Origin: Arion vulgaris
Taxonomy: Eukaryota; Mollusca; Gastropoda; Stylommatophora; Arionidae
Length of the DNA stretch: 64,000 nucleotides
Direction: 5' to 3'
NCBI GenBank assembly: GCA_020796225.1
Contig: CM036762.1
Span: 16,730,786 to 16,794,785, forward strand
Part shown: positions 1 to 12,600 of the stretch, piece after piece
Numbering within the stretch: the first letter of the stretch is position 1
Layout: the number at the start of each line of letters is the position of its first letter
Program-made: the position numbers and the translations under genes
Notes under the pieces: model-generated
What the model was told of the DNA's origin: nothing
Database searches by the model: none
Seen by the model: the letters and a program-made list of their open reading frames with translations, nothing else

Positions 1-65
1 CAGTTTCAGAGATGAAACCGTTTGAGTTGAAAGCGGACGAAAGAAAGAAAAAAAAAAAAAAAAAA
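1..65 (+). mobile_element. 3' end of a family I poly(A) SINE
   Basis: CAGTTTCAGAGATGAAAC to a poly(A) run; matches the last 75 bases of the element at 33227-33566. Cut by the window edge. Confidence 0.75.
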
Positions 66-66
66 G

Positions 67-262
67 GTGACTGAGGTAGGGGCCAAGGAAGCTATCCTAG
101 TAAATAAAAGCATCACAGAAATCGGATGTGCTGGCCTACTTGTAGGCGCATAACTGGCACAATACACAATTGCTTTTAGGCTCAGATCACATACAAATCA
201 CAAAGAGTGGTTTAACAAGAGATCAATAAGGAGCGGTTGAGGAAGAAGAAAAGATATCTGTG
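67..262 (+). mobile_element. SINE family B copy
   Basis: Contains the family B core (AAATAAAAGCATCACAGAAA, GGATGTGCTGGCCTACTTGT, GATCACATACAAATCACA) and a GAAGAAGAA tail. Inserted just downstream of the GRIN1 stop codon, so it probably lies in the 3'UTR in antisense. Confidence 0.75.
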
Positions 263-304
263 TTACACTTGCCCTAATATTCATGTTACTAAATTTACAA
301 AGTA

Positions 305-613
305 CTAAACAAGATGATCTGTACTATGAGATGGATTATGCCAGGTCACAGTGCGGCCAGACCTCGCTGGAATGTAACTTGGTGGTCGGTAGTCCATTGG
401 AGGAGGTGGCAGACAGTCACTATTTGTAGTCGCTTCCAAAAGAGATGGTCTACGGTGGTAAGAATTTGCTGGTTTTGTGTTGTTACTGTCTAGGTTGACA
501 GTTAATGCATTTGTGGTGGCGACCGGTGCAGCCACAGTTGTTGGATGTTTAGCAACAGAATTTACTTTTGTCTGTTCTTGTTTCTGTAGGTTTTTCCTTA
601 AAGTTCTTCTCTT
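305..613 (-). CDS. GRIN1: GRIN1 exon 19: cytoplasmic tail and stop
   Basis: Last coding exon: residues 852-953 and TAG stop at 307-305. The acceptor is a pyrimidine-rich tract ending in TTTTCTAG at 614. It opens with [12 protein letters not shown], a basic stretch continuing the juxtamembrane helix of the preceding exon, which in GluN1 subunits is the calmodulin/alpha-actinin-binding C0 region. The rest is low-complexity (proline run in [13 protein letters not shown]) and ends in TDHLV. The final residue is a hydrophobic Val, but position -2 is His, so it is not a class I PDZ ligand. Coding starts at the splice site; there is no ATG here. No AATAAA on the minus strand was found in the remaining 304 bp, so the 3'UTR probably runs off the window. 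Confidence 0.9.
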   Translation of the reverse strand, partial: KRRTLRKNLQKQEQTKVNSVAKHPTTVAAPVATTNALTVNLDSNNTKPANSYHRRPSLLEATTNSDCLPPPPMDYRPPSYIPARSGRTVTWHNPSHSTDHLV

Positions 614-3600
614 CTAGAAAAATACAGAAACAAAAAAAATTATTAAACTGATTCACCTACAATGTCAATCAAAATTACACAGATGCTGTTCTGTTAATAC
701 TTTTTCACAATTTTGTCAGTTGGTACAATGTACTGACTCTTTAACCATCCACTTTTCATTAATGGTGGTCTTAAGAGACAATGAATATAGAGATTTGGGG
801 GAGGGAGGGGGGTTAGAAACAGGAGCAAGTTTGTATAAACCATTGCCACCTCCTGGTAGATGGTTGTTTGCGGCAACAAAAGAGCAGACAGGTTTGCATC
901 GAAAGCATCAATGTTGGGGAGTTTAGGATGGATACGGGGAATATTTTTCAGTCTCTTGGCGACCTCCTTTTATTGTTAGTTAGTTAGTTTGTTCCTTTTG
1001 TGCCAAAGGCGGCACATAGGGCAGAGGTTTTAGATCTCCATGTGATACGGTTCTTTGCTAGCAGTTGGAGATCTTGTATGGTTTTACATCCCAATAGTTT
1101 ACTTTCTTGTTGGATGGTTCTTCGAAGAGTGGTCTTTGGTTTTCCACGTTTTCTTTTCCCAACTGGTGACCACATAAGGACTTGTCGATTTAGTCTCTTT
1201 TCGTCTGATCTAAGAACATGACCTAAATATTTCCACCTTCGTTTCCTTATAATATTTGATACAGGTTGTTGGTGTGTTTTATTGACCTCTCTCCAAACCT
1301 TCTCAGAGTCAAATGTATAAGCAACATGCAACAGGAATTATCAGTATGTGTAAGCTTCATCATCTTCTGAAAGAGACCCATAAGTCTGCCTGGGGTAAAG
1401 TAACATGGTTCTCTTAAACTAACTAAGATATCTCACTTCCATTAATAATGACTTGATGCATATCATGTTCTGGAAAACAAAATATTTGTAGGCAAGCATT
1501 TCCTTGTAACAAACTTTTAGAACAAAATTACCTCAATGATTCCCCGCCATCTGTCAGCTGCATTACGAGCGACCTCCAACTCTTTTTCCTTCATGCCACG
1601 ATGTCGTTTGTAAGCTATTTCAATAAAAATCAGCAGCACTCCAGCAACTATACCTCCAGCAACCATCATAAAGACACCTATAGATAGTACATGGTCAAAA
1701 ACATGTTAACTAGATGATTTTGAAGACATTCATATTTGTCATAGAACCATGTGTCCAACTTTGCTGTTCTTTTCCTGTGTTCAAATTATTCCTCATGCTA
1801 AATCATCAAACCTGTCAACAGGATTATGTCTATAATATTATTCAGATCCAGGTGGTTGTCTATGAAGGTTCAACTTTGCTCTTTCACTGTTGCAGTAGAT
1901 ACGAGCAATACTATGGCCACAAAATGTTGCATGTTCGGAGTCCTATATTTGTGTGTGTGCCATAATTTATTCCACTTTCTGTGTCGCAGCTAATACACTT
2001 TATCTTCAATAGATCCTGTTGTGTTCCTTTCTATTTAGTCCCCCATAACATTTCCGTCTCCTGATGGTAGCTGCAGGTTCATGCGTTTACTGAAGTTTTC
2101 TTCCCCATGGCTAGAGCATATAGCAACTCTTTGCTTGCTTGATATTCCCATCGTTAAACATATGGGATCTTTCGATGGAACCCCTTGCTGAAAGCATGTT
2201 GTAATGTCGCCCCACTATAGATACCAGTGGACACTTCTGTTCATCTGCCGTACAACATTTTTGTAAGATTCTAAAATCAGAGACAATAAAGAAAATAAAC
2301 ACACATGAAGATCATCAAAAGACATAGAGTTGTATAATATAATAATGTTAAAATTCTATCTTTCTTTTTTTGCATTCATTGCTGTCCCTGGTAATTTGAG
2401 TCGTACATAAACGTCATTCACTCATGCTGCAGTCCCATCCATTTTAGATCTTTTGGAGCATGGACTTGGATTAATGAATGAATTACCATGCTGAAATCTA
2501 CTGTGTTGATGTACCACACTAGGAGGAAGACAAGGAGAAAATATGGCCAACCACGATGTGCTACTTCCGAACTTAAGGAGTTTTATGGATGACTGGAAAT
2601 GTATCACACAGTTCATTGAAACTATTGGTGCTATGATCTTCTCTATATCGACCACTTGTTAAACCACTCTTTGTGACTTGTATGTGATCTGAGCCTAAGA
2701 GCAATTGTATGTTGTGCCAGTTATGCAGCTGCAAGTAGACCAGCACATCCAATTTCTGTGAAGCTTTTTATTTACTAGGGTAGCTTCCCTAGGTCCCTGC
2801 CTTACTCGCCTCTTGCAATAAGCCTTATAGGTCGCAGTGCTACTATTCTTTGCGGCCCAGGCTGTACACAGGTGGTGCTAGAATCTTATGACTGATATTA
2901 GTAATAAGAAGATGTACCACAAACCTGCCATGTTGGTCAACCCTAAAGTAGCAGGAGCTGAATTACTCTCAGGGCAGGAAGACTTGATGTCAACTAGAAT
3001 CCAACGATTGTCCAATTGTTCCATAGAGCCATCTGAACCATAGTAAAACATCTACTTTTTACAATCTTGATAATACATTTTAAATATATTTAAATGTGTA
3101 TTTAAATAAATAGCAGTACAGAACAAAACTACACAAAATGAAATCTTACATTGCAACCCTTATTAAAAGACATCATCAAATAGCTTGTCCTGAGCAGAAC
3201 TTTGTCATCTTAATTTCCCTCTCATAGACCAGATGTCCCACCTCTGCAGTAGTCATGCTCAAATCATCAATTACATCCTATTCTCTCTGCCAGGATCTCT
3301 CCTTCCATAATGGTCTTCTTCAACCTTTATGTCTCTTTATATGTTCAAAAGGCCTCAATTTTTTAATTCGTGTATATGTAGCATTAGTCAATTTTCTATG
3401 ATTTTGAGTTCTTTCTAGATAGATCTACTCTCTTCTCTTACAAAGATATATAGAGGACTCTTCTATAAAACTTATACTCAAAATCACATATTAAAAGTAC
3501 TCATTAAAACTGTTTTTAAAAAACACAATAGTTCATAAGTACGGTTCCAACTTCACTGCAACGGGTCACCCATACTTTCCTGTGCCAACGAAAATCACAC

Positions 3601-6600
3601 AAAATGTTAACAACTGTGAAATGTCTCCTGTGTGAACTAATTCCAGAATGAAACAGACGTGTACCGCCACAAAAAGCAACATGCACCGCATAAATGTATA
3701 TGGTCAGTCGCTAAATTTGCAACACAAAACTGTTCATCGCTTGTATTGCAATTCATGTCGAAGGGAACATCCATCACGACAAAATCCAGCTTTCTGCACC
3801 CGTAATATAATTGCATATGGCAGATTGAGTTTGTTCGTCATAACCGCTGTCCGCCATTTTCTGAATACACACAACAAATGCACGGTTGACACAGCAAAAA
3901 GCATTCCATGTAACATTTCTAGCTCACAGTGTTGCTCAAGCACTAACTCAGTAGCTCGTCAAACAAAACCGGAAAATACCCAACCAAACATGGTGGAAAT
4001 GCGCTAGCAAAGTCGTGTCCAGAATCAAACAGTCCTGACTCTGAATGGCCCTCCGCATTTCGCCATTGCTGACCAAATGTAAAAAAACACACAAAAACAC
4101 AATGCTGTATCTTTGTCTGATCTATGGGTTGTGTGAACATGTTTCTTATACAGTCGTAATTTTAAGAAAGCTTTGTCAACATGTAAATCTCTTATGGTTT
4201 GTATTAAATAATTGGTTGAGCAGGAACTTTGATGAAGGAAATGGTTTAGCAAATCTGTGTTCTGTGTTCGGCCACGTAAGCAGATTACCATCAGATTACC
4301 TCAAAGAGCAATGCTGCTCCGATACAATGGGTACAAAGCAAAAGGCCGCACGCAAAAGATGGACCTCAGAGATAACAGAGGCAACGAAAGAGACTATTTA
4401 CAAAGCGCATACTAAGGCCCGTTTTAGAAATCTCTTCCTGACCTGACGCTGTGAGGCAAACAGGATTCAGAAAGAAAGTGTTCTGATCAAAATAAATTGG
4501 ACTAAAATTTGTTTTTCTTACAGTGCTTTGTTTTCATTTTCTAAGTGTACATTGGGGGTGATGCTATAGAGCAGAGAAATTTAGGCCACTTGCCCGAGGC
4601 TGCTGCAACACATGCGCAGGTTTCCTTTTCTCTCCAACAGAATAAACTTTTGACCTTACCGAGGGGTTAAACACAGGATGTTTCCATCGACAAACCCCAC
4701 TGTGTGTAACCATTCTGCCATCCAATCTCTTTTAGACTGGCTTATATAATTTCAAAGGATGACCTTGGTGATGAGAATTCCGGCAAAGAGAAGAGAAAGA
4801 CCATGGTGAAGACGGATTTAGTGTGTGTGACAGATCATTTTAACATGTCGGCAGTGGAGGTGGGAGATCTGGCCTATGACAGAGAGAAGTTCAAACAACT
4901 GTTAAGGTGGTAAAGTTCTGTTCAGGACAAGCTATTGAAGCAAGATGATGATAAACTAACACACATAAAAAACAAATAATGCAGGAAAGTAGTTACTAAT
5001 AAACTTTATATCATAATAGGTGAATGAACTTTAAGATAAAATTGTCCCCACCAATTTAACTCCTTGTAAATGCCTCCCCCCCATAGTGTGGCAGGTGATG
5101 ATAGTCAAAGAATACAGTCACATAGAATGGCTTTTTCTCTCTCTTCTTTTCTCTAGTCCTGCTTTGTCTCACAGCGTCAGGATAAGAAGAAATTTATAGA
5201 ATGGGCTTTTGTGCGTGCTTATTAAATAGTGTTTTTCGGCACCTCTGCTATTTCTGAGGTTCACTTTTTGTGTGGATAGCCTGTTGCTTTGTGTCGACTG
5301 TATCAGAGCAGCATTGCTCTTTGAGGCCCACTGTCTATTGGTAATCTGCATATGTGGCCGAATCATTTAATTTGTTGTTACTTGATGAAGTTCAGTACTG
5401 ATGTTGTACCCACTTTTGTCGTCATGTCTTCATTTCTAAACTGGTTTCTCCGTGATACTCCCAACATTCTGCATAGACCCTTCAATGACTTTCTATATAG
5501 AGAAAATGTAGAGCTTGTAAATATTTGGTTTTCAGAAGTATGAACTAAAGAGTTAAAACATTTCATGTAATGTGCAACATAGTAAAGTCTATGTAAATTG
5601 TCACTCATTGTCAGAACAACTTACTTTCATGCATTTCAAGTACAGCTTTTGATACTGCATGTGTCCACGGACTGTTTTTTGGCAAGCCTATTCCAAGACC
5701 AGAACGGCCAAAGAGGTCACCGGCTGTAGTCAGATCACAGTCATAAGCTGCTTCATACTCTAGACGTGGTGAGTCCCAGATAAAGGCTTGCAATTCACTG
5801 GACAACATACAGGAAATATATTTGGCAACTTAATAATAATGTGCAAGGATGATTGTGATTAATAAGGTGATATAGAACCTTGTCATATACAGGCTCCTTG
5901 TAAAAAAACTCAGCAACAGAGATGGTCAAATACTTCTATTGAAGTACAACATTTAAGAATGATGCAAATTAAATATACTGCTCCAATAAGGTATTTTATT
6001 AAGTAAAAACCGGTGTTTCAAATAAGGTGATACCGAAAAATTTTGAAGAACGCCCTGGACAGAGCAGAGAAAAAAACAGGGACATACTACAAGACTTACA
6101 TATCGTGGAGCATTGGCTCATAAACAACATCATGTTTGAAAAATGTATTTCGGTCATGTTAAACAATATGGTGGTTTGGAGAGAACAATACTGGAAGGCA
6201 TGGTTTCTGGGGGTAGAGGCAGGGGAAGACCAAGATGAAGGTGGCAGCAGGACATCATAGAAATCTTGAATTAGATGAAGTGCTAGAACTTTCTAGAGAC
6301 GAATTTTTCAGGCATGCTGTGAGGAAAACGACATTCTGCATAGGACATGATACTTGATGAGGAAAAGTCTGGTACTGTACATAACTCAAAAATGGTTTCT
6401 CCTTACCCCTTACGGATGTCTTCAATAGCTGCCTCTGCAGTCAGGTAACTTTTCTGTTTCTCCATATTTCGATACATGGATGACAACTCCACCTGCCTCT
6501 TGAAATACATTTCAGCAGCACTTCCTTTTACAGTTGCATACTTGAACTTCTCATTTGGATTGCGAAGCTAGTATAGATAATATTTTGAAAAATGTGTTCC

Positions 6601-9600
6601 AGGTAAATAAGGATGATACAACTATAACTATGATTAAAAATAACCATTGAACTTAATAAGAATTATATAAATTACTGATCAAGACAAAGATGAAACTTTA
6701 GAAAAACAAAGATGTAATGAAGATAAAACGGACAGATATACTAGGAATACAAATCTAGTAATACTTTTATTTCTATCAGACTATTACTACTTCTACTACT
6801 ACTACAACTAAACCTTCTTTTACCAGTGAAACATAGGGTTGCAGCTGTCATTCTTCACCCAAATATTCTTCCTTTCGTTCAATTGAAATATCATCTATAT
6901 ATTCAATATTATCTCTTATGTAAACTTCACTGTCTTTTGAAGCTCACATAGAGGTTCATGCAGTTTTCTTTCCAGTGTTTTTTCACTTGGTCAGTAAGTT
7001 TCTTTCAGTATATCATCAAAATATATTTTGGACCATCATCTTTGTCCATCTTCTCTTCCACCATTTACTTCTTTATAGAAGTGTTGGGGGTGAAACGTAG
7101 TGATCTTGTGTGTGCTTTTTTAAGGCACTTTGTAACTGATATTCATGTTTGTAAGGCTGTTCTTGATGCAGTCGCTCCATCTTTTGCGTCGTCTTCCTCT
7201 TGCCTTGTACTCATTATACTTTTTCTGTGTGGCTCTCTGTGGTAGGCGATACCAGGGCATTCTAGTCAGGTGTCCAAACCATTTAATCTGTTGTTCTTTT
7301 ATGAATTGCATAACTGGTTTCACATCCAGTCTTCTTCTGATTTCTTCATTTCTAATTTTGTCTCTTATTGTCACACCTGCAGCTCTTCTAAGACACCTCA
7401 TTTCTGTCATTATGATTTTCCGCTCATTAGCTGCTGTTATTGGCCATGTTTGACACGGTAACATAGTGTTGGCCAGAAAATCGTTCTTATGAGATTTGCT
7501 TTAGTTGTTAGCGGTATCTCTTTGTGTGACAACAGTGGTGTTAACTGTCCCAGTACTTGGTTAGCTTTTGTGCAACGATTGCTGATTTCGCTATCGATAC
7601 TTTCATCTGCTGTGAAAATTGCTCCTAAGTATTAGGCCTCACTTGTTTGTTTTATGTCTACGTTATGGAGTTTTATTGTAAGGCTTTCTGGTTGTCTATG
7701 TCCATGAGGTTCCAATTTCTGACTTTCTTATCTATTTTTTTCACCAGATATTCTTTGGTCTCCACACTCATCTCTTCCCCTGATGGTCTTAATCATTCCA
7801 TCTGTATCTTCAGATCTGTCACCAGGATGAAGCTTAGTCAGATCAAAGGTGGTGTGATAACACAATGTTGTTTTTCAGAGACATTTGATGTAGTGTCCAT
7901 TGGGGGGTGTTGTCAAACCGATGCCATGAGGTAATGCTGGAGGGCCATCTCCTTGGTGATTTGCTGGACATATTGAAATGCAGGATAGCTGTTGCATACA
8001 CAGCATATGCTCTGTCTCCAGTTGGCATATCCTCTCAGTTTCCATTCAGCATATCACCCTTCACCAATCAGCACATTCTCCTTGCAGCATATCCCTATTC
8101 TCTATTCAAAATATTTCTAGTCTCTGTTCAACCAATCTCCCTTCTCCTTTCAGCATATCTCCCTTCTCCTTTTAGCACATCTCCTTTTTCCATTCAGCAT
8201 ATCTCCCATCTCCTTTCAGCACATCTCCCTTTTCCATTCAGCATAACCCCAGTCTTCAGGATATCTCTCTTCTACATGCAGCATATCCCTAGTCCCCATG
8301 CAACATAACCCTAGTCTTCATGCTGCATATTCCATCTCCAAGGACCACATCCCTCTTCTCCGTTCAGCATTTTCCCCCTTATCCATGCAGCTAATGAACA
8401 CATGGAACGGTAATAGCTAATAAGCTTGGCAACATCAGTATTGCAGGAGGTGCACTAAAATGTCAATGAATACAATGACAGCTTCTATAACTTAGCCACC
8501 TGGTTAGATCTGTATCTCGCCTGAGTGGTTACTGGAGCCCAAATTTGGGGCGTAAAGAATAGAACCACTGTTACCTGCCATGCATGTTGTAAGAGGCGAC
8601 TAAGGAGGTCTGGCTGAAATCGGATGCACATGTCCGCTAGGAATGCTAACCCGAAACAAATGTTTGCAGAAAACGGAGGCATCAGACCATAAGGCGCATA
8701 ACATGGTGAACGACCCCTCACAATGAGGAATGGGATAACGGATTCTACGGTCTCCAATCTGTCTCGGAGATTTAGCCACACAGTAAGAATGTCAGACCTA
8801 CCATCACGAGGGTGGCTCAACATTTACTGCGGGAAGAGGTTGGGACAAATGGGGAAGCAGAAATTATAGGAATTATATCCTACAGAACTGCCCCCAGTAT
8901 GCAGATTTGAGAAGAGGTGGCCCACTTACACCAGCGTCCAAGACAAACTATATGGCGTGGCTGATAATCTGAGGCAGACAGCTGCCTTTATTAGAGAATC
9001 CGAAATCCCAATCTAGTGAGAACACAAAAGAAGAAGATCTGTATCTTAGCCACCTAGTTTGATCTGTAACTTAGGGCTCTGACGTCGGTTCAGAAACCAA
9101 TGACCAACCTGATGAATATATATTGACCAGCCAGTACACTGATTTCTTTGCTAATTTCAAACCTTTGTCACAGTGAAAGTTTTTTACATGTCTTATCAGA
9201 ATAATTGGCGAAACACGTAATAACAAAGTACTGTAATTTTACAAAATACAAAAACAATGACAATACACAGCAATGTTTCGACCAAAAGGCCTTTATCAAG
9301 CAAACGATACAACAGGAGTGAAATTCGTCATTCCTGTAGTATCGTTTGCTTTATAAAGGCCTTTTGGTCGAAACGTTGCTGTGTATTGTCATTGTTTTTG
9401 TATAACTACAGTACTTTGTTATTACGTGTTTTGCCATTCTACGTAGTTTAACTGCAGTCTCCATCTATATCAGAATAATTGAAACACCCATACCCTTGGA
9501 TCATCAATGCCAGAGATAAGAGCTTCAGGCCTGTCCAAGACAAGGAAAGCTGCAAGGTTAGCTGTGTAGGAGGCGACAATAATCATTGCAAACCCTGCCC

Positions 9601-12600
9601 ACACCATGCCAAGAACACGAGCACTAAAGCTTCGAGGAGTACCTGTTAGTTTATTGACATGTGTTTAGTAATGCATGCAAACATTTATCTCATGCTTCTC
9701 TTAATTTAAACTTGCTTCATTTCTTCTATTTCTCTAAACTTAGTCATCTTGTTCTATATCACACTCACTTTCATCATGCTATCTCTTTCTTTTGTCGCTC
9801 TATACCTCACATTATCATTGCTATTTATATCCCACTCATTTTCAGAAAGGCATAATATAGTCTGACTGCACAAATACGCACACAGATTTTTTTTTTTTTT
9901 TTTTTTCCGATCCAGAAGCACTTGAGCTTTTCAGCTCTTGCTCGGTGCCATGGACATCGTAACCCTTCGGTTCGGTGCCACGAACACCGTGAATCTGGGG
10001 AATCTGTGGCTTTTCTGCCTGCCCACGGAATTGAACCCGTACACACAGAGGGCTAGTCACCCACAGTCCAACGCGCTACGAACACGCTGGGCACGCGGGC
10101 ACGCACACAGATAAATTATGCTGATGTGATATAATTATAGAGCTGATAAGATGACTTGAAACATGCATATAGTGCAAATCAATGAGGGCACAATCTAGAG
10201 AGACTGAAGGAATTTGACATAAAGTGTAGTTTGAATACACAGAGAACCCTGCAAGGACAGATGAGGTGTGCATAACCAGTGAGTTATGGAAACTTTTAGC
10301 AAGCAACTCCTTGCACTTCAATCCAGAAAACTGCCAGATCTACAGACCCTACTGTCTGAATTATGCAACCTGCACAAAGTCCTCCTGTAGTGGATACTAT
10401 ATCACAGCAGAATACTAGAAAATGAGACAGACCCACTGGTCAAGGACAGTACTGCAGGATAGCAGCAGGATGTAACAATAGTCTATCACCAAAAGAAAAG
10501 AATGATTAAATAAATAAAAAAAACCCACCAATATGAACACAGGATAACTACCAAAATATTCGCTGATTATAACAAGCTGTCATTTTGCACCTCAGAAGAG
10601 GATACAATCAATCATGCAGTCACATATTAAAACTCAAGATTGGAAAGTCAGCCATGGATACATGTAGACAGACATATCAGACTGTAGAACACATAATTCA
10701 AGACTGTCAGACTACAGAGCACATAATTCAAGACTGTCTCGAATATGATATACTGAGGCAAACTCACTGTTCTAGTGAAACAACAATGGAAAGAAAACTA
10801 CACATACCTCTGTGTGAACTACAAAAGACGGTGAAGTTTACACATGAGACAACATTGAATATATAAACAATATGTCAGATGAATGAAAGGAAGGAAGAAT
10901 CAACATGCAAACCCTTTTGCCATCTTCTGGCAGAGACTGCACATCTATGAATCTGTCTGGTCTAGTGATGGTGGTTCTACACAGTGTGTAGTAACATTAT
11001 AAGTCAATACAGCTGAAGATTAATAAGAGAAAGCGGCAATGGTCTAAACGCACCCTCAGAAAACAACTGCACAACAGAGGGCAGAGATGCACTTGACTTG
11101 AGTCCACAGAGAAAGAGAATAGTAGGGAAACCAATGAATATATGTCGAACAGGAGGTCGAAGCCTTATGGACAGAGCTGAAGAAGACTTACCGGAACATA
11201 ATTTGTATTCAAAGTTGCTGCACCATGCTCCACTAGGAGTAGAGAGATTTAGTAGTAGTAGTAGTAGTAGTATTAGTGACATAACGAAAAAATGGTTAGA
11301 AGGCATAGCAGAATCCTGTTAAAAAATCACAAATAACTATAACACAAGAGCTGCACAAGACAACAAAAAAACAAAACAAGAAAACCACGACACTGGGAAA
11401 CAGCTCGGTAGCAGTGTGATGACAAAAGAAGAAGACTAGTGACATTGGTTCTGTTAATTAACTAACGATAAAGATGAACTTTCTACAATGAGATCTAACA
11501 ACTATAATTATTAATATTATGATTACTTACCTTCACCAATGCCACTATTCAATAGAACACCCCATGAGAACCACATTGCACTAGACAGGTTAAGAGCATC
11601 TTCCTCTGTGTCTTCACTCTTGGCTAGTTTAAACCGACCAAATGGTGAGAAGCGATCCAAAAGGTATAGAACAAGAGCAACAACATGTACAGACAGACCC
11701 ACTAAAATCCAGAGAGTATTTTGAAATGGTTGGAGGAAGGATGCCAAACTTGAGTCCTTCTGTGTCTGATTAAAAGTAGATATAAATATTTGTTTATATT
11801 TAATTTTTTTTAAATCTATGTAGTTTTTCTTGTTGAACTTTAATTAACCCATGATGTTAGTCTCTTCATTAACTTTTAAATTTCTCTTTACTAGGTATTA
11901 TTATTCTTCTATGGCTTTTAGACTTCAATACTAATAATGGGATCTCTGTGGCTAAGTGGTTAACCCTTTGCCTTGCATTATGAAGGCTGTGGGTTAAAAT
12001 TCGAACCTAGCCGTTTTGTTCACAAGTGCTTTTTTTCAGACCTCAAGGATTGTTTCTGGAGCTACGGAATTTGTGCTTTGGGCAAAACTCTAGGCAGTTG
12101 GCATGCTATTTCTGGGGAGAGGGACCCAGCCATATGGGGTAAAAGCCGGTGCAATGAAGTCAATTCTTTGGCTTTAGACCTTTTTTAGAGTAATGAATCT
12201 AACTAAGGAAGAGTCAGCTCTAGTTTCCTGACACCGTCATGCAGCTTTCAACTTTTTCCGCACCATGAATGTTACATAGCTCTGACTATAGTTGTTTATG
12301 ACACATGAATTTTTATAACTCAAAGATTTTGTGGATACTTTGTTTACAGTCGATATCACATTAATATATATCCTTCCTCTTCTTCTTTGCATTCTCACTG
12401 GATTGGCATTCTGGAGTCTCTAATAAAGGCTGCCGTCTGCCTCAGCTTGTCAGCCACACCATACAGTTTGTCTTGGGCACTGGTGTAAGTTGGCCACCTT
12501 TTTCTACCCAGGTCTGCATACTGTGGGCAGTTCTTTAGAACATTCTTTATCGTCATACTCGCCAAGCAAAGGTTGCACACGCTAGTTAGTATATAAAACT

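Noticed and set aside
11004..11322. Open frames on both strands near 11.0-11.3 kb, one with a hydrophobic leucine run
   Set aside because: They lie in a LINE 3' fragment and a trinucleotide run; no homology or splice context.
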